From Lactococcus paracarnosus (GTDB taxonomy: Bacteria; Bacillota; Bacilli; Lactobacillales; Streptococcaceae): a stretch of 64,000 bases of DNA. The notes under the pieces are model-generated. The model worked only from the letters and a program-made list of their open reading frames with translations, made no database searches and was not told the DNA's origin. The position numbers and the translations under genes were made by a program. Positions 7,930 to 17,952 of the stretch are shown here, in pieces (position 1 is the stretch's first letter; each line of letters begins with the position of its first letter). The stretch spans positions 1,240,001-1,304,000 of the forward strand of contig NZ_CP017195.1 of NCBI RefSeq assembly GCF_006770285.1, in the 5' to 3' direction.

Positions 7930-9258
7930 ATGCCTCATAAGAAATTAGAAAAAGTTTTTCGTGATCCAGTCCATAATTACATATCTGTCAGTAACCAGGT
8001 GATATATGATTTGATTGGCACTTCAGAATTCCAAAGATTACGGCGCATCAAGCAACTTGGCACATCAAGCTATACCTTTCATGGTGCCGAACATAGTCGT
8101 TTTGCACACTGTCTTGGCGTCTATCATATTGCCAAACAAATCACGGATATGTTTACCAAAAACTATCCGGAGATCTGGAACTCAGAAGAAAATCTAGTCA
8201 CCCAATGTGCTGCACTGCTTCATGATGTTGGTCATGGTGCTTTCTCCCATACTTTCGAAGGCATATTTGATACAGATCATGAAGCGATTACCGTTAGTAT
8301 CATCACTAGCCCTGAAACTGAGGTCAATGCTGTGCTTCGGAAAGTAGCGCCTGATTTCCCTGAAAAGGTAGCAAGTGTCATCACCCATCAATATGCCAAT
8401 CAGCAGGTTGTACAGCTCATTTCTAGTCAAATAGATGCTGACCGCATGGACTATCTGCTCCGTGATTCTTACTATACAGGTGCGACCTATGGTGAGTTTG
8501 ATCTGACACGTATTATGCGCGTCATCACACCTGTCGAAAATGGTATTGCTTTTAAAATTCAAGGTATGCATGCTGTTGAGGACTACATCGTTAGTCGTTT
8601 TCAGATGTATATGCAGGTTTATTTCCACCCAGCTAGTCGTGCTATGGAAGTCTTGCTCCATCAACTTTTGAAACGTGCTAAAGTGCTTTATCCGACACAA
8701 AAAGCTTACTTTGATACAACTAGTCCACGTCTAGTCCCTTTTTTCGAAAAGCACTTTACTTTATCTGACTATTTGCATCTTGATGATGGGGTCATGACAA
8801 CCTATTTTCAAAATTGGCAGACACATGCTGATCCGATTTTATCTGATTTGAGTAAGGCTTTCGTCAATCGTAAGTTGTCTAAATCAATCAAGTATGACCA
8901 TGAAGACGAGCAAGACTTGGCTATACTTCGTGACATTGTTGAAAAAATTGGCTTTGATAAAACGTATTATACAGCCATTCATTCAAATTTTGATTTGCCC
9001 TACGATCTTTACCGGCCAGAAATTAAGTCACCAAGGACTCAGATAGAGATTATGCAAAAGGATGGTACCTTAACCGAGCTATCGGAGTTGTCTAGCTTAG
9101 TCAAATCTTTAACAGGTACGACACATGGTGATAGTCGTTTCTACTTCCCAAGAGAAATCCTGAATCCAGATACGCTTTTCAAAGCAGAACAAGAAGCATT
9201 TACCAGTTATATCAAAAATGACCATTTTTTAGGAAAGAAAGGAATTGAGTCTAAATAG
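7930..9258 (+). CDS. HD-domain phosphohydrolase (dNTP triphosphohydrolase-like)
   Basis: The protein is 442 residues of the HD superfamily related to B. subtilis YwfO and enterococcal EF1143, which hydrolyse dNTPs to deoxynucleoside and triphosphate. The metal site is seen as H60/H66 in HSRFAHCLGVYH and H98-D99 in LLHDVGHGAFSH, with QIDADRMDYLLRDSYYTG about 90 residues further on. AAAGGG lies five bases before the ATG, and a TATAAT sits about 55 bases upstream. It is transcribed alone, away from acoA. A dNTPase role follows from the family only. Confidence 0.83.
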   Translation: MPHKKLEKVFRDPVHNYISVSNQVIYDLIGTSEFQRLRRIKQLGTSSYTFHGAEHSRFAHCLGVYHIAKQITDMFTKNYPEIWNSEENLVTQCAALLHDVGHGAFSHTFEGIFDTDHEAITVSIITSPETEVNAVLRKVAPDFPEKVASVITHQYANQQVVQLISSQIDADRMDYLLRDSYYTGATYGEFDLTRIMRVITPVENGIAFKIQGMHAVEDYIVSRFQMYMQVYFHPASRAMEVLLHQLLKRAKVLYPTQKAYFDTTSPRLVPFFEKHFTLSDYLHLDDGVMTTYFQNWQTHADPILSDLSKAFVNRKLSKSIKYDHEDEQDLAILRDIVEKIGFDKTYYTAIHSNFDLPYDLYRPEIKSPRTQIEIMQKDGTLTELSELSSLVKSLTGTTHGDSRFYFPREILNPDTLFKAEQEAFTSYIKNDHFLGKKGIESK

Positions 9259-9270
9259 TAAGCACAACCC

Positions 9271-9303
9271 ATAAACTGACTTATTTTTAATAAGCCAGTT
9301 TAT
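9271..9303 (+). terminator. Hairpin after the HD-domain gene
   Basis: ATAAACTGACTTATT pairs with AATAAGCCAGTTTAT with one mismatch. The following sequence is GTCTCTTATC, so the T run is poor and read-through into the next gene is possible. Confidence 0.6.
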
Positions 9304-9338
9304 GTCTCTTATCAGCTATTTTACTCATCACATACAAC

Positions 9339-10151
9339 ATGTCTATTAAACTTGTTGCCATCGATATAGATGGTACTCTTGTCAACAATAATCGAGAAAT
9401 TACCCCGCAAGTATTTGAAGCGATTCAACAGGCTAAAGCTGCGGGCGTCAAAATTGTCATCGCCACTGGACGCCCACTACTCGGTGTTAAAAATATTTTA
9501 GCAGACTTAAATCTACTAGATGAAGGTGACTATGTCATTACCTATAATGGGGCACTCGTCCAAGCGACCGCAACTGGGGAAGCATTTATCGATGAACCCT
9601 TAACTTACGATGACTACCTTGATATTGAGATGGAAAGTCGTCGCCTGGATACACCGCTACACTCAATCACCATGTCAGCTGTCTACACACATAATCGTAA
9701 TATTAGCAAATATTCCGTAAACGAAGCCTATATTACTGGCCTACCCTTGAAATATCGGACAGCCGAAGAAATGGGCAAACATGAGTTAGTCAAGATGATG
9801 TATATCGATGAACCAGAAAAACTTGATAACACAATTAAAAAACTCCCAAAACGATTCTGGGAGCGCTATAATATTGTCAAATCAACCCCATTCTACCTAG
9901 AAATATTGAATAAAAATGCCAGTAAAGGCTTAGCTGTACAACATCTAGCAAATAAGCTAGGTATTACTTATGATGAAACGATGGCAATCGGTGATGAAGA
10001 AAATGACCGTTCCATGTTAGAAGCGGTTGGTAATCCGGTAGTGATGGAAAATGGTAATCCTGAACTTAAAAAAATTGCTAAATATATCACCAAATCTAAT
10101 GAGGCCTCTGGTGTAGCGCATGCTATCAATGAGTGGGTACTCAATAATTAA
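9339..10151 (+). CDS. Cof-type HAD-IIB sugar-phosphate phosphatase
   Basis: This 270-residue HAD phosphatase has motif I DIDGTLV at residues 9-15 (nucleophile Asp), motif II at IATGRP, a Cof-type cap, and motif III/IV around ASKGLAVQHLANKLGI and MAIGDEENDRSMLEAVG. It belongs with YidA/YkrA-like Cof phosphatases acting on sugar phosphates or flavin phosphates; the substrate cannot be read from sequence. The start must be near 9339 because motif I follows at once, yet no ribosome site precedes the ATG. It may be read through from the HD gene upstream. A TetR gene follows 18 bases later. Confidence 0.88.
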   Translation: MSIKLVAIDIDGTLVNNNREITPQVFEAIQQAKAAGVKIVIATGRPLLGVKNILADLNLLDEGDYVITYNGALVQATATGEAFIDEPLTYDDYLDIEMESRRLDTPLHSITMSAVYTHNRNISKYSVNEAYITGLPLKYRTAEEMGKHELVKMMYIDEPEKLDNTIKKLPKRFWERYNIVKSTPFYLEILNKNASKGLAVQHLANKLGITYDETMAIGDEENDRSMLEAVGNPVVMENGNPELKKIAKYITKSNEASGVAHAINEWVLNN

Positions 10152-10169
10152 ACTTTCTGGAGGAAAACA

Positions 10170-10742
10170 ATGGCAAGAAAAAAAGTCATTACAAAAGATA
10201 TATTACTTGATTATGGGTTGCAATACTTAAAGGAGTATGGATTTGACTCTTTCACTGCTCGAGATATTGCTCAAAAATTTGGCATTTCAACGCAACCAAT
10301 CTATAGTGAATACCTTAATATGAATGAATATAGAAGTGAAGTCCTTAAGCATACTTTCTATTATATGTTTGATATCAAACTAAGTGAGACCTATGCATCA
10401 GATCCACTCATCTCATATCCTATTGCTTTCGTTCGTTTTTCAGAAGATAATCCAAATCTTTATCATGCACTATTTGTCAAAGGATTTGCTTATAAAAAAG
10501 TCATGTATGACTACTCGCTAGCCCAATACAAAAAATTAGTTGCAAGTGTCACTAAATATCATCACCTAACAGAAACACAAATAAAAAACTTACACTTACG
10601 TATTTAGATTTCAGTTAACGGTATGGCTGCCGCAAGTATTTCAGAAATATATCACTTTGATGAAGACTACCTGAAATTTATATTTGAGGAAATGATCTCC
10701 CACATGCTAGAAGAGCCTAATGTATCACCTAAACAAAACTGA
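10170..10742 (+). pseudogene. TetR/AcrR-family regulator interrupted by an amber codon
   Basis: The reading frame opens at ATG 10170 after a good GGAGG site. Residues 8-50 form the TetR helix-turn-helix (ILLDYGLQYLKEYGFDSFTARDIAQKFGISTQPIY). Codon 146 is TAG at 10605-10607. The same frame continues without break for 44 codons (ISVNGMAAASISEIYHFDED and on) to TGA at 10742. A Trp is common at this place in the family, so TGG to TAG is the simplest change. The intact product would be 190 residues. The short form keeps the DNA-binding domain but loses the last helices of the dimer domain. It may regulate the phosphatase upstream. Confidence 0.8.
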
Positions 10743-10779
10743 AGTCGTGCAAAATATCGCATGATTAAACTGGCGTATT

Positions 10780-10817
10780 AAAAACCGTTTCTCACATAAA
10801 GGAGAGACGGTTTTTTT
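10780..10817. terminator. Convergent terminator
   Basis: AAAAACCGTTTCTC pairs with GAGAGACGGTTTTT over an eight-base loop, flanked by T and A runs. It lies between the converging TetR and NIF3-type genes. Confidence 0.88.
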
Positions 10818-10845
10818 GGGGTTTCTAATGGCTATTTTCTGGACC

Positions 10846-11616
10846 TTATTTATGTATAAAAGGGTTAGTCAAGGCATCACTTTCAATAATCGCTACATCT
10901 GTTTTGAAGGCTCTAAGTACCTGTGCTACTTTTTTGATAAACAAGACTTCAATATGATGGCCAGGATCTATAGCCGTCAAGCCAGAAGATAACATATCAT
11001 GTGCCGTATGATAATAGATATCTCCAGTGACATAGACATCCGCTTTTTTTGCCAAAGCATCTGGATAAAATTTACCACCGCTTCCCCCACAAATGGCAAC
11101 ACGCTTGATGATTTTGGTTAGTGATTGATCATAAGACACGATCGATAGACCGGTTAGCTCAAACCGTGCTTTCAGGTTATCTGCAAACACTGCTAAAGTC
11201 TGTGGTTGAACATTCCCTACTCTACCAAGACCAAAATCTGTTAATGTTTCACTATCTGTTATCTCTAGCACCTCACAGAAATAATCATTTAATCCGCCAG
11301 CTACGATATCGATGTTGGTATGACTCGTATAGACCGAAATCCCTGCACGTGCCAAATCTAAAATGATTTTTTGCTGCGTATCTTGGTCGGTCAGATTATC
11401 AAGGGGCCTAAAGATGACCGGATGTTTTGCCAAAATCACATCGACCTGTTTATCGATGGCTTCTTGAACTGTCTGCTCACGGATATCTAAGGCGACCATC
11501 ACTGTTTTGATTTCTTTATCAAGGGTGCCAAGTTGGAGACCCACTGGATCATCCGCCATCGCTAGCTCCTTAGGACAGTAGGCTTCATATTTTTTAAAAA
11601 ACTTACTTGCTAACAT
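10846..11616 (-). CDS. NIF3-family (Nif3-like dinuclear metal centre) protein
   Basis: The protein is 256 residues. Metal ligands typical of the NIF3/YqfO/DUF34 family are visible: H65 in LAKHPVIF, H99 and D103 in TSHTNIDIVAGGLND, and the C-terminal GHHIEVLFIKK with His and Glu. The biochemical role is debated; some homologues have been linked to GTP cyclohydrolase I type 2 annotations without firm proof. ATG 11616 has GAGGTG five bases upstream, so I use it instead of an upstream codon at 11640. It overlaps trmK by 14 bases, the conserved trmK-nif3 pairing of Firmicutes. Confidence 0.88.
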   Translation of the reverse strand: MLASKFFKKYEAYCPKELAMADDPVGLQLGTLDKEIKTVMVALDIREQTVQEAIDKQVDVILAKHPVIFRPLDNLTDQDTQQKIILDLARAGISVYTSHTNIDIVAGGLNDYFCEVLEITDSETLTDFGLGRVGNVQPQTLAVFADNLKARFELTGLSIVSYDQSLTKIIKRVAICGGSGGKFYPDALAKKADVYVTGDIYYHTAHDMLSSGLTAIDPGHHIEVLFIKKVAQVLRAFKTDVAIIESDALTNPFIHK

Positions 11617-12301
11617 CCAACACCTCTTCAATCTTAGCAATCTTTTCCAAAAAATCCTGACGCTTATCTGCAGCTGATACAGGTATCTGCGAAAGAATAG
11701 CCTGATAAGCCCGTAATTCAGATTGCCATTTCAGACGAAAAACCTCTGATTTTTCTCGCCTTAAGATCGGACCAAAACGTAAGTCATCCTCTGATAACTC
11801 GATTAAGGTTTTGCTAGGAGACGCGACAATAATTTCATATAGCTTATCATTTTCTGTCAAAATCATCTCATGAGAAATCTGAAACTGATGCGCTTGCAAC
11901 CAGTTTCTTAAATACCATTCACCATTATTAGGCTGTAAAATTAATCTTGATATCTGTGCTAGTTTTTCTTGACCCTCACCCAAAATATCCGCAATCAAGT
12001 GACCACCCATACCTGCGATCGTAATCGTATCTACACCATCTATCTCAGGATCAAATGCTGCTAAACCACTGGCAAGGCGGACTGTAATGCTATCAGATAA
12101 GCCAAAGGCTGCGATATTTGACTTGGCACTATCGTATGGCCCTTGGACAACTTCACCCGCAATCGCGCTTTTAATCCGGCCCATCCTGACTAGATGAATC
12201 GGCAAATAAGCATGATCACTACCTATGTCGAGAAGTATAGCATCTTGTGGGACAAATCCACCTACCTCTTGTAGGCGAATTGATAATTTTTCATATTTCA
12301 T
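11603..12301 (-). CDS. trmK: tRNA (adenine(22)-N1)-methyltransferase
   Basis: TrmK methylates N1 of A22 in tRNA using S-adenosylmethionine. The SAM site is seen in ILLDIGSDHAYLPIHLV near residue 25 and the catalytic region in DTITIAGMGGHLIADIL. The C-terminal part is coiled-coil-like. The start ATG at 12301 overlaps the nth stop as ATGA and begins MKYEKLSIRL, giving 232 residues, normal for the family. A longer frame starting at 12424 runs inside nth and is rejected. The order dnaD-nth-trmK-nif3 suggests one transcript. Confidence 0.9.
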   Translation of the reverse strand: MKYEKLSIRLQEVGGFVPQDAILLDIGSDHAYLPIHLVRMGRIKSAIAGEVVQGPYDSAKSNIAAFGLSDSITVRLASGLAAFDPEIDGVDTITIAGMGGHLIADILGEGQEKLAQISRLILQPNNGEWYLRNWLQAHQFQISHEMILTENDKLYEIIVASPSKTLIELSEDDLRFGPILRREKSEVFRLKWQSELRAYQAILSQIPVSAADKRQDFLEKIAKIEEVLDVSK

Positions 12302-12948
12302 TTTGAACTCAGTTTTCCTCCAAAGTGACAATAAGGTAGCACTGGACAAGCCGTACATTTTGGTGCACGTGCTGTGCAATGATAGCGACCAAAAAAGATT
12401 AGGCGATGATGGGTAGTTATCCATTCCTCTTCTGGTACGACCTTCATTAACTTTTCTTCAACTTCTGTAACTGTAGCAGACTGTTTGACAAGTTGTAGAC
12501 GCTTTGAAATCCGCTCAACATGCGTATCAACTGCTATGCCTGGAATACCAAATGCATCGCCAAGCACAACATTAGCCGTTTTACGGCCAACACCAGGTAA
12601 GGTTTGTAACAAATCCTTATCTTGCGGAATTTGGCCTCCAAAATCCTCTTCTATCATGATCGCAGTTCTGATGATATTCTTAGCCTTACTACGGTAAAGC
12701 CCAATCGTCTTGATTAAACGTTCGACATCAGAAACAGCGGCTTGCGCCAAACTTTTACTATCCGGATAGGCAGCAAATAAGGCTGGTGTTGCTTTATTGA
12801 CCCCTTTATCTGTTGCCTGAGCTGATAAGATTACGGCAATTAGTAATTGAAATGGTGTATCTGAAGTCAATTCACCATGTGCTTCAGGAAACATGTCCGC
12901 TATAATGTCAAGCACTTCTGTAAATTTTTTTTTACTCAGCACCATCAT
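12298..12948 (-). CDS. nth: Endonuclease III
   Basis: This is a bifunctional DNA glycosylase/AP lyase for oxidised pyrimidines. The helix-hairpin-helix LPGVGRKTANVVLGDAFG carries the catalytic Lys123, and VDTHVERISKRL carries the catalytic Asp141. The four Cys of the [4Fe-4S] loop are C191, C198, C201 and C207 (C-x6-C-x2-C-x5-C). At 216 residues the length is typical. It overlaps dnaD by 17 bases; the GGGGG before the ATG lies in the dnaD tail. Pairing with dnaD is widespread in Firmicutes. Confidence 0.95.
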   Translation of the reverse strand: MMVLSKKKFTEVLDIIADMFPEAHGELTSDTPFQLLIAVILSAQATDKGVNKATPALFAAYPDSKSLAQAAVSDVERLIKTIGLYRSKAKNIIRTAIMIEEDFGGQIPQDKDLLQTLPGVGRKTANVVLGDAFGIPGIAVDTHVERISKRLQLVKQSATVTEVEEKLMKVVPEEEWITTHHRLIFFGRYHCTARAPKCTACPVLPYCHFGGKLSSK

Positions 12949-13627
12949 ACCCCCACATCTTACGTAGACTATCTACAGAATTAAAATAATCTTCTGAAAG
13001 TGGGGCACTATCAGGCTGCTGATTTGTTTTGATCATCTCACGTTCTTCTCTGTGATCTTCAATATCACGCGCCGTCACGATCCCATCACTGCGCCAATTT
13101 CTTAAAATCGCACGGATATAAGGCAAAGAAACCTTGCGATTTAGTGCTGCTTCTCGCAAAGCTTGTAAGATTAAGGTTGCGTCAAATTTATCCTCAGACA
13201 ACCATTTCTGTAGTTCTTCTATATTAATCGGCGTCAAGCCACCTGGCATCTCTGGTTCAAACGCTGCGATGAGTCTTGAAATATCTGATAGTTCAACGAC
13301 GTCTTCTGCCAAACTATCAGCACCTTCAGAAGTCAAAATCGCATCCAGCTTGGCAAAGGCAGGGCGGGTATCAAACCGCATATCGCCAGTTGTCTCATCA
13401 AACTCCGCGTTTAAGACGTCAGCCTCTCCTAGACGCGTAATCAGCTGGTTAACATCAGCTGTTGTCAGATGTAAGCTCGCAGCAATCTGACTGGGTGCAA
13501 GCGATTCGTCTCCGTAAAAATACAACCAAACATTAAAACTAGAAAGGCTAGGAAAAATAGCTAAAAGATGGGTCAATATTGCTTGTGGTAGTACAATATT
13601 TTCTTTAAATTGATCATAATAAGTCAT
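12932..13627 (-). CDS. dnaD: DnaD-family replication initiation protein
   Basis: DnaD helps load the replicative helicase at oriC and in replication restart. The N-terminal 100 residues form a winged-helix domain (LAPSQIAASLHLTTADVNQLITRLGEA). The DnaB_2/DnaD C-terminal domain ends in the characteristic YIRAILRNWRSDGI. The protein is 231 residues. It is the first gene of the dnaD-nth-trmK-nif3 group; TGTTAAACT just upstream is a possible extended -10. Confidence 0.9.
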   Translation of the reverse strand: MTYYDQFKENIVLPQAILTHLLAIFPSLSSFNVWLYFYGDESLAPSQIAASLHLTTADVNQLITRLGEADVLNAEFDETTGDMRFDTRPAFAKLDAILTSEGADSLAEDVVELSDISRLIAAFEPEMPGGLTPINIEELQKWLSEDKFDATLILQALREAALNRKVSLPYIRAILRNWRSDGIVTARDIEDHREEREMIKTNQQPDSAPLSEDYFNSVDSLRKMWGYDGAE

Positions 13628-13830
13628 AGCTCTAGTTTAACATATTTCATTTAGTTAGTCTTTAGTATCTGACTAGTACGATGCCAAATTATATAAATAC
13701 AAATCAGCTATGCTATAGACAAGCTATACTATCTCGGTATTGCCACGTCTGGATGGTCAACTTAATCCTAGGAAGCTATTTTTGACTGTCATTAGTATAG
13801 GACACTTAACCCTAGTCATGCAATTTACTG

Positions 13831-14543
13831 TTATTTATAGGCTCTCTTTCTGTAAAGCATCGATAAAATGCCTAACATAATAGCACTCCAAATTAGCGTA
13901 ACAATGACTTGTTTTGGTGTATATCTAGCAAAGGAAAAGGAGTCTTCCAAAAATGATAAAGGGATGTAATTAATTAAATATGAAGTAAACTCAAAACTAC
14001 TTAATACATTCATGAAAACAATAGCAATCTTTAATATCAAAAATATAGCGATAAGTCATGAAGTGTACGCTTTATTAAAAATATAATTACACTACCTAAC
14101 GCAAACAAAAATATGCTATAGGTAACATATGCTAATAGTAACTGTCCAAAAACAATAAGTAAGTTAACTTCTAGTTGATTAAATATAAGCTGATCAAAAA
14201 GCAATAGTAAAAAGGATAAGCTAGCAGTTAATATGGCGAGGACAAGTATTACTGCTAATTTTCTAGCAATAATTTCCCAATGACTTCTACCGCATATGCG
14301 AATGCTATTTATCGTTCTATAATTAAATTCTTTACCAAATAGCTGAACAGACATATAAATTAGTAGATAGTTTGAGAACATAGAAAACATGGCATAGACA
14401 TTATCAACACGGAATCCGCCTGATAAATAAGATCTCGAAAAAATAATGCTAAATCCTGAAAACCAAGATAAGAACCACAAGACAACTGTTGTCACACTGA
14501 CCAAGTCTTGCTTAAGGAAGATGATTTTAAATCTATTTTTCAT
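13831..14543 (-). pseudogene. ABC-2-type permease split by a frameshift
   Basis: Two frames together encode one membrane protein of about 236 residues with six hydrophobic segments. The first runs from ATG 14543 (MKNRFKIIFLKQDL) to TGA at 14039-14037. The second begins at 14040 and ends at 13831 (C-terminus YRKRAYK). The junction is a run of five T; adding one T joins them as LSLYF-LILKIAIVF. The protein resembles the permease half of bacitracin- or lantibiotic-immunity type ABC exporters. It overlaps the ATPase stop by 11 bases. Self-protection is inferred from position beside bacteriocin genes. A sequencing error is possible. Confidence 0.7.
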
Positions 14544-15353
14544 CAAAATAAACCTCAATCAATTTTATTTTCTCTTTTTCAATCAAGATATGGTGGGCTT
14601 TCAAAAAAAACTCAATCTCGACAACATCCGACACAATGATATCTCTTTTATTTTGCTCAAATTCAAATGCCCCTTTTTCTAGTAACTGGACCAAGTTTTT
14701 TTGACTAATATCAAAACTATATATTTTATAGCGCAAGTATTTACCTGTATCTAAAGTTGTGATTTTCTGATGCCTTAGTAAAATATGTTTCGTACAGATT
14801 GCTTCAAGATTTTGCAAGATATGACTCGAAATAATAAACGTAATGCCTTTTTCTCTAGCCAACCTTTTAATTAAGGTTAGCAATTCTAAAATACCCGTAG
14901 GATCCAAACCATTTGTAGGTTCATCTAAAAGAATAAAAGTCTCAGAGCAAATTAAGGCAACGAATAAACCAATCCGCTGCTTCATCCCCATAGATAGTTT
15001 CGACACTTTTTTATTGAGATAAGATTCAACATTTAAAATCGTTTTATAGTCATCTATAATCCCCTGAGGTCTATTATATAAGTTACAAAAAAATGTAAGT
15101 TTGATAGAACAGTCATATTAGGATATAAAGTAGGATTTTCAATGAGGACACCTATCGTTTCTGAGTTAACGGTAATATCGCCAGTATAGTCGGGTAAGAT
15201 ACCTGATATTAATTTCATTAGCGTTGTTTTACCTGCACCATTATCGCCAATTAATCCGACAATATCTCCAGCATTTACCTGTAAATTACAGTTTTTTAGG
15301 ACATAATGATCATTATATCTAAAACTTAAATCTTTTATTGTTAGCATTATCAT
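14533..15353 (-). pseudogene. ABC transporter ATPase split by a frameshift (immunity-type)
   Basis: The N-terminal part (15353 leftwards) has Walker A in LIGDNGAGKTTLMKLISG. The frame is lost after NLHFF at a run of seven T, near 15090. With one extra T it continues CNLYNRPQGIIDDYKTIL into the C-terminal part, which has the signature LSMGMKQRIG, Walker B FILLDEP and the H-loop SSH. The joined protein would be about 273 residues, close to BcrA/NukF-like ATPases. AAGGAG precedes ATG 15353. The partner permease downstream has the same kind of lesion. As it stands, neither fragment would be an active ATPase. Confidence 0.75.
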
Positions 15354-15460
15354 ACTAGCTCCTTACGCTATATTATCTTTATTATAGCCACTAATAATTT
15401 AGGGTAATACTACTATTATCAGTGATGTTATCACGCATTAGATTAAGTTAAGGATGTAAA

Positions 15461-17686
15461 TTAATAGCTAACCTTATCTCCATCACCCTCTCTACTTACT
15501 TTATGACTTGCTCTTCCTGCTACTATCTGTCCACCATACTGTAGCCTGATAATACGCGCATATTGACCATCTTGTGACAGCAGTGCGTCATGCGTGCCTT
15601 GTTCAATAATTTTGCCATTTGACATAAAGATAATTAAATCACTTGCGACAATAGTCGATAAACGATGTGCTATCATAATCGTCGTCTTACCTGCCGTTGC
15701 TTTTTCCAATGCACGCTGAATTTTCAATTCACTAAAACTATCAAGATTAGAGGTGCTTTCATCAAAAATATAAAGGTCTCTCTGTTTAAGAAAGGCTCTA
15801 GCCAATGCAATTCTTTGCCTTTCACCCCCTGAAAAATTAGCCCCATTTTCTTCTACGAATGCATATAATCGCTGTGGTAATTTTGAAATAAAGTCATAAG
15901 CACCTGCCATTTTGACAGCATTTAAAACCTGTTCATAGGTTGCCATATCATCACCAATTTTAACATTATCAAGTATTGTGCCTGTAAATAACTCGATATT
16001 TTGCGGTACATATCCGATTTTTGATCGAAGTGAAATAGGCGACATATCTGCCAAGTCATAGGTATCGAATCTCACCGCCCCTTTTGATACATCATAAAAT
16101 TTCATCAACAGTTTGGCTAAACTGGATTTACCTGATCCGCTTTCCCCAACGATAGCAAGTTTACTACCCGATTTGATTGTTAAATTCAGCCCTTCTATCA
16201 CAGGAGGGCGTGAGCCATAGCGAAAACTCACATTATCAAAGTGAATATCGCCAGTAAGCGACACATCAGTCAACAATTGTGGGGCAGATATTTCTGTATC
16301 CAACTCCATCATCTCACCTAAGCGAACCATTGCGATTTGGGCCTCTTGATAAGTCAACTGTAGGCCAACTAAATTTTGAATAGGCTGAGTAAAATAACCT
16401 GATAATGTTTGAAATACCATCAAATCACCAATAGATAGTTTACCATCAATGATGGCAAGCGCACCAACTGCCATCATGACAACAGTCGACATATTATTAA
16501 TACCAGAAGATAGAGCACTTTGAAGTTGGCTAAGTAATCCTTCACTATAGCCAAGTTTTAATACTTTGACAAATTTATTTTCTAATTTATCAATCTGCAC
16601 CGTTTCATTACCATAAGCTTTAACAGTTTCAATATTTTGAATACTCTCGATGAGCTGTGAATTCATCACTGCTCCCGCTTCCATTTGATCATAGTTAATT
16701 CGTTTATAACTACCTTTAAAAACATAGATTAGTAAGACATCAATAATAACAACTGAAAGTGTTAGAAGAAATAAAGGTAAGTTGATCTGAATAAGTGCAA
16801 TACCTGTCAATATTGCCAGTAATAGATCAAGTACCAATGACACACTGACTTGACTAAAAATATCTTTAATTGACATCGCATCTTGAAACCGTGTCAAAAT
16901 ATCACCTGTTTTTCGTGTCGAAAAAAAATGATAGGGTAGTCTAAGTACATGATTATAATAGCCCAATAAAACTGGTAAATCGATTTTTCTTGATAAGAAT
17001 AGCAACACATAAGACCGAAACCATGATAAAAAAAACTGAATAAAACCAATGAGCAAAAACATGGTCATATAGACAAATAAAGTATTTTTGAGCTGATAAG
17101 GAATCACCTCATCAAAAATTGCTTTGCTAAAAAGACTAGAGACAATGCCTAAAATCGTCAAAACTGCACTCATTAAAATTACCGTTGCCAATATTTTTTT
17201 TTGTGGCATCATGATTTGTTTAAACAAGTGCCACATGGATGTCTTGTTTTGATGGGCAATTTCAATTTTTGATTTTGGTATCATTAATATTGCAACACCA
17301 GTAAATATTTTTTCTATATCTGCTCGCGTTCTCTTTTCATATCCAAAAGCAGGATCCATAACAAATAAATTATCTTTTTTTATCTGATAGACCACGATAA
17401 AATGAGTGGCGCCACTTACTGTTCTGACATGTAAGATTGCAGGCAATGTATAGTCCTGTGTGACATCCTCAACCTTCATTTTAATCGCTTTGGCATCAAA
17501 ACCAAGCCTAGTAGCACCTGTCACAAGTCCAGATACAGTCGTTCCATAGATATCCGTCCCCAAGACCTCACGCATTTTCATCAGTGTATAATCTTCGCCG
17601 TAGAACCGACAAATAGAAGACATGACAGCTGCAGCGCAGTCAGACGCATCATGTTGTAAAATAACTGGGTGTTGCTTATCTAACAT
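15461..17686 (-). CDS. Bacteriocin ABC exporter with C39 leader peptidase
   Basis: This is a 741-residue PCAT exporter of the LcnC/ComA type, which cuts double-glycine leaders and exports the mature peptide. The N-terminal C39 peptidase has catalytic C17 in HDASDCAAAVMS, H95 in SGATHFIVVYQ and D111 in VMDPAFGYE. About six membrane helices follow (residues 160-430). The ATPase has Walker A GESGSGKSS, signature FSGGERQRIALARAF and Walker B LYIFDESTSNLD. AAGGAGATAAT precedes the ATG. All catalytic residues are intact, so it can be functional. It is the obvious processing machine for the three precursors upstream. Confidence 0.95.
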   Translation of the reverse strand: MLDKQHPVILQHDASDCAAAVMSSICRFYGEDYTLMKMREVLGTDIYGTTVSGLVTGATRLGFDAKAIKMKVEDVTQDYTLPAILHVRTVSGATHFIVVYQIKKDNLFVMDPAFGYEKRTRADIEKIFTGVAILMIPKSKIEIAHQNKTSMWHLFKQIMMPQKKILATVILMSAVLTILGIVSSLFSKAIFDEVIPYQLKNTLFVYMTMFLLIGFIQFFLSWFRSYVLLFLSRKIDLPVLLGYYNHVLRLPYHFFSTRKTGDILTRFQDAMSIKDIFSQVSVSLVLDLLLAILTGIALIQINLPLFLLTLSVVIIDVLLIYVFKGSYKRINYDQMEAGAVMNSQLIESIQNIETVKAYGNETVQIDKLENKFVKVLKLGYSEGLLSQLQSALSSGINNMSTVVMMAVGALAIIDGKLSIGDLMVFQTLSGYFTQPIQNLVGLQLTYQEAQIAMVRLGEMMELDTEISAPQLLTDVSLTGDIHFDNVSFRYGSRPPVIEGLNLTIKSGSKLAIVGESGSGKSSLAKLLMKFYDVSKGAVRFDTYDLADMSPISLRSKIGYVPQNIELFTGTILDNVKIGDDMATYEQVLNAVKMAGAYDFISKLPQRLYAFVEENGANFSGGERQRIALARAFLKQRDLYIFDESTSNLDSFSELKIQRALEKATAGKTTIMIAHRLSTIVASDLIIFMSNGKIIEQGTHDALLSQDGQYARIIRLQYGGQIVAGRASHKVSREGDGDKVSY

Positions 17687-17762
17687 ATTATCTCCTTGCC
17701 GTTAGTGTTCATCTCTTTCATGGAGGTGGGGGAATCGTTATTTTTTAATACTTAGTAACAGG

Positions 17763-17894
17763 CTAAAAATGATAACCATACCATTTGTAAATTGTCCAAT
17801 CACTCTCTATAATATAGGATGATTTATCTGATATAGTCTCAATCGTATGCTTACTTTCATTTCTTACATGAATATAATATGGTGAGGACTCTGT
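17763..17894 (-). pseudogene. Possible remnant of a small secreted-peptide gene
   Basis: An open frame of 43 codons without a start codon ends YIIESDWTIYKWYGYHF. Just upstream a second frame (KFVYDNTKQSP) would join it after a shift of one or two bases. The composition (aromatic, Ser/Thr and Lys rich) resembles secreted peptides more than random sequence, but I recognise no family. It lies between the small membrane ORF and the exporter. It may be a decayed bacteriocin or chance. Confidence 0.25.
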
Positions 17895-17952
17895 TTAGTA
17901 TTGTCATAGACAAATTTTCACCCTATTAGTCAGGCATTAACCACCTTTAATT

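Noticed and set aside
12302..12424. Longer N-terminus for TrmK
   Set aside because: The extra 41 residues lie inside nth in another frame; the ATGA overlap at 12301 is the natural start.
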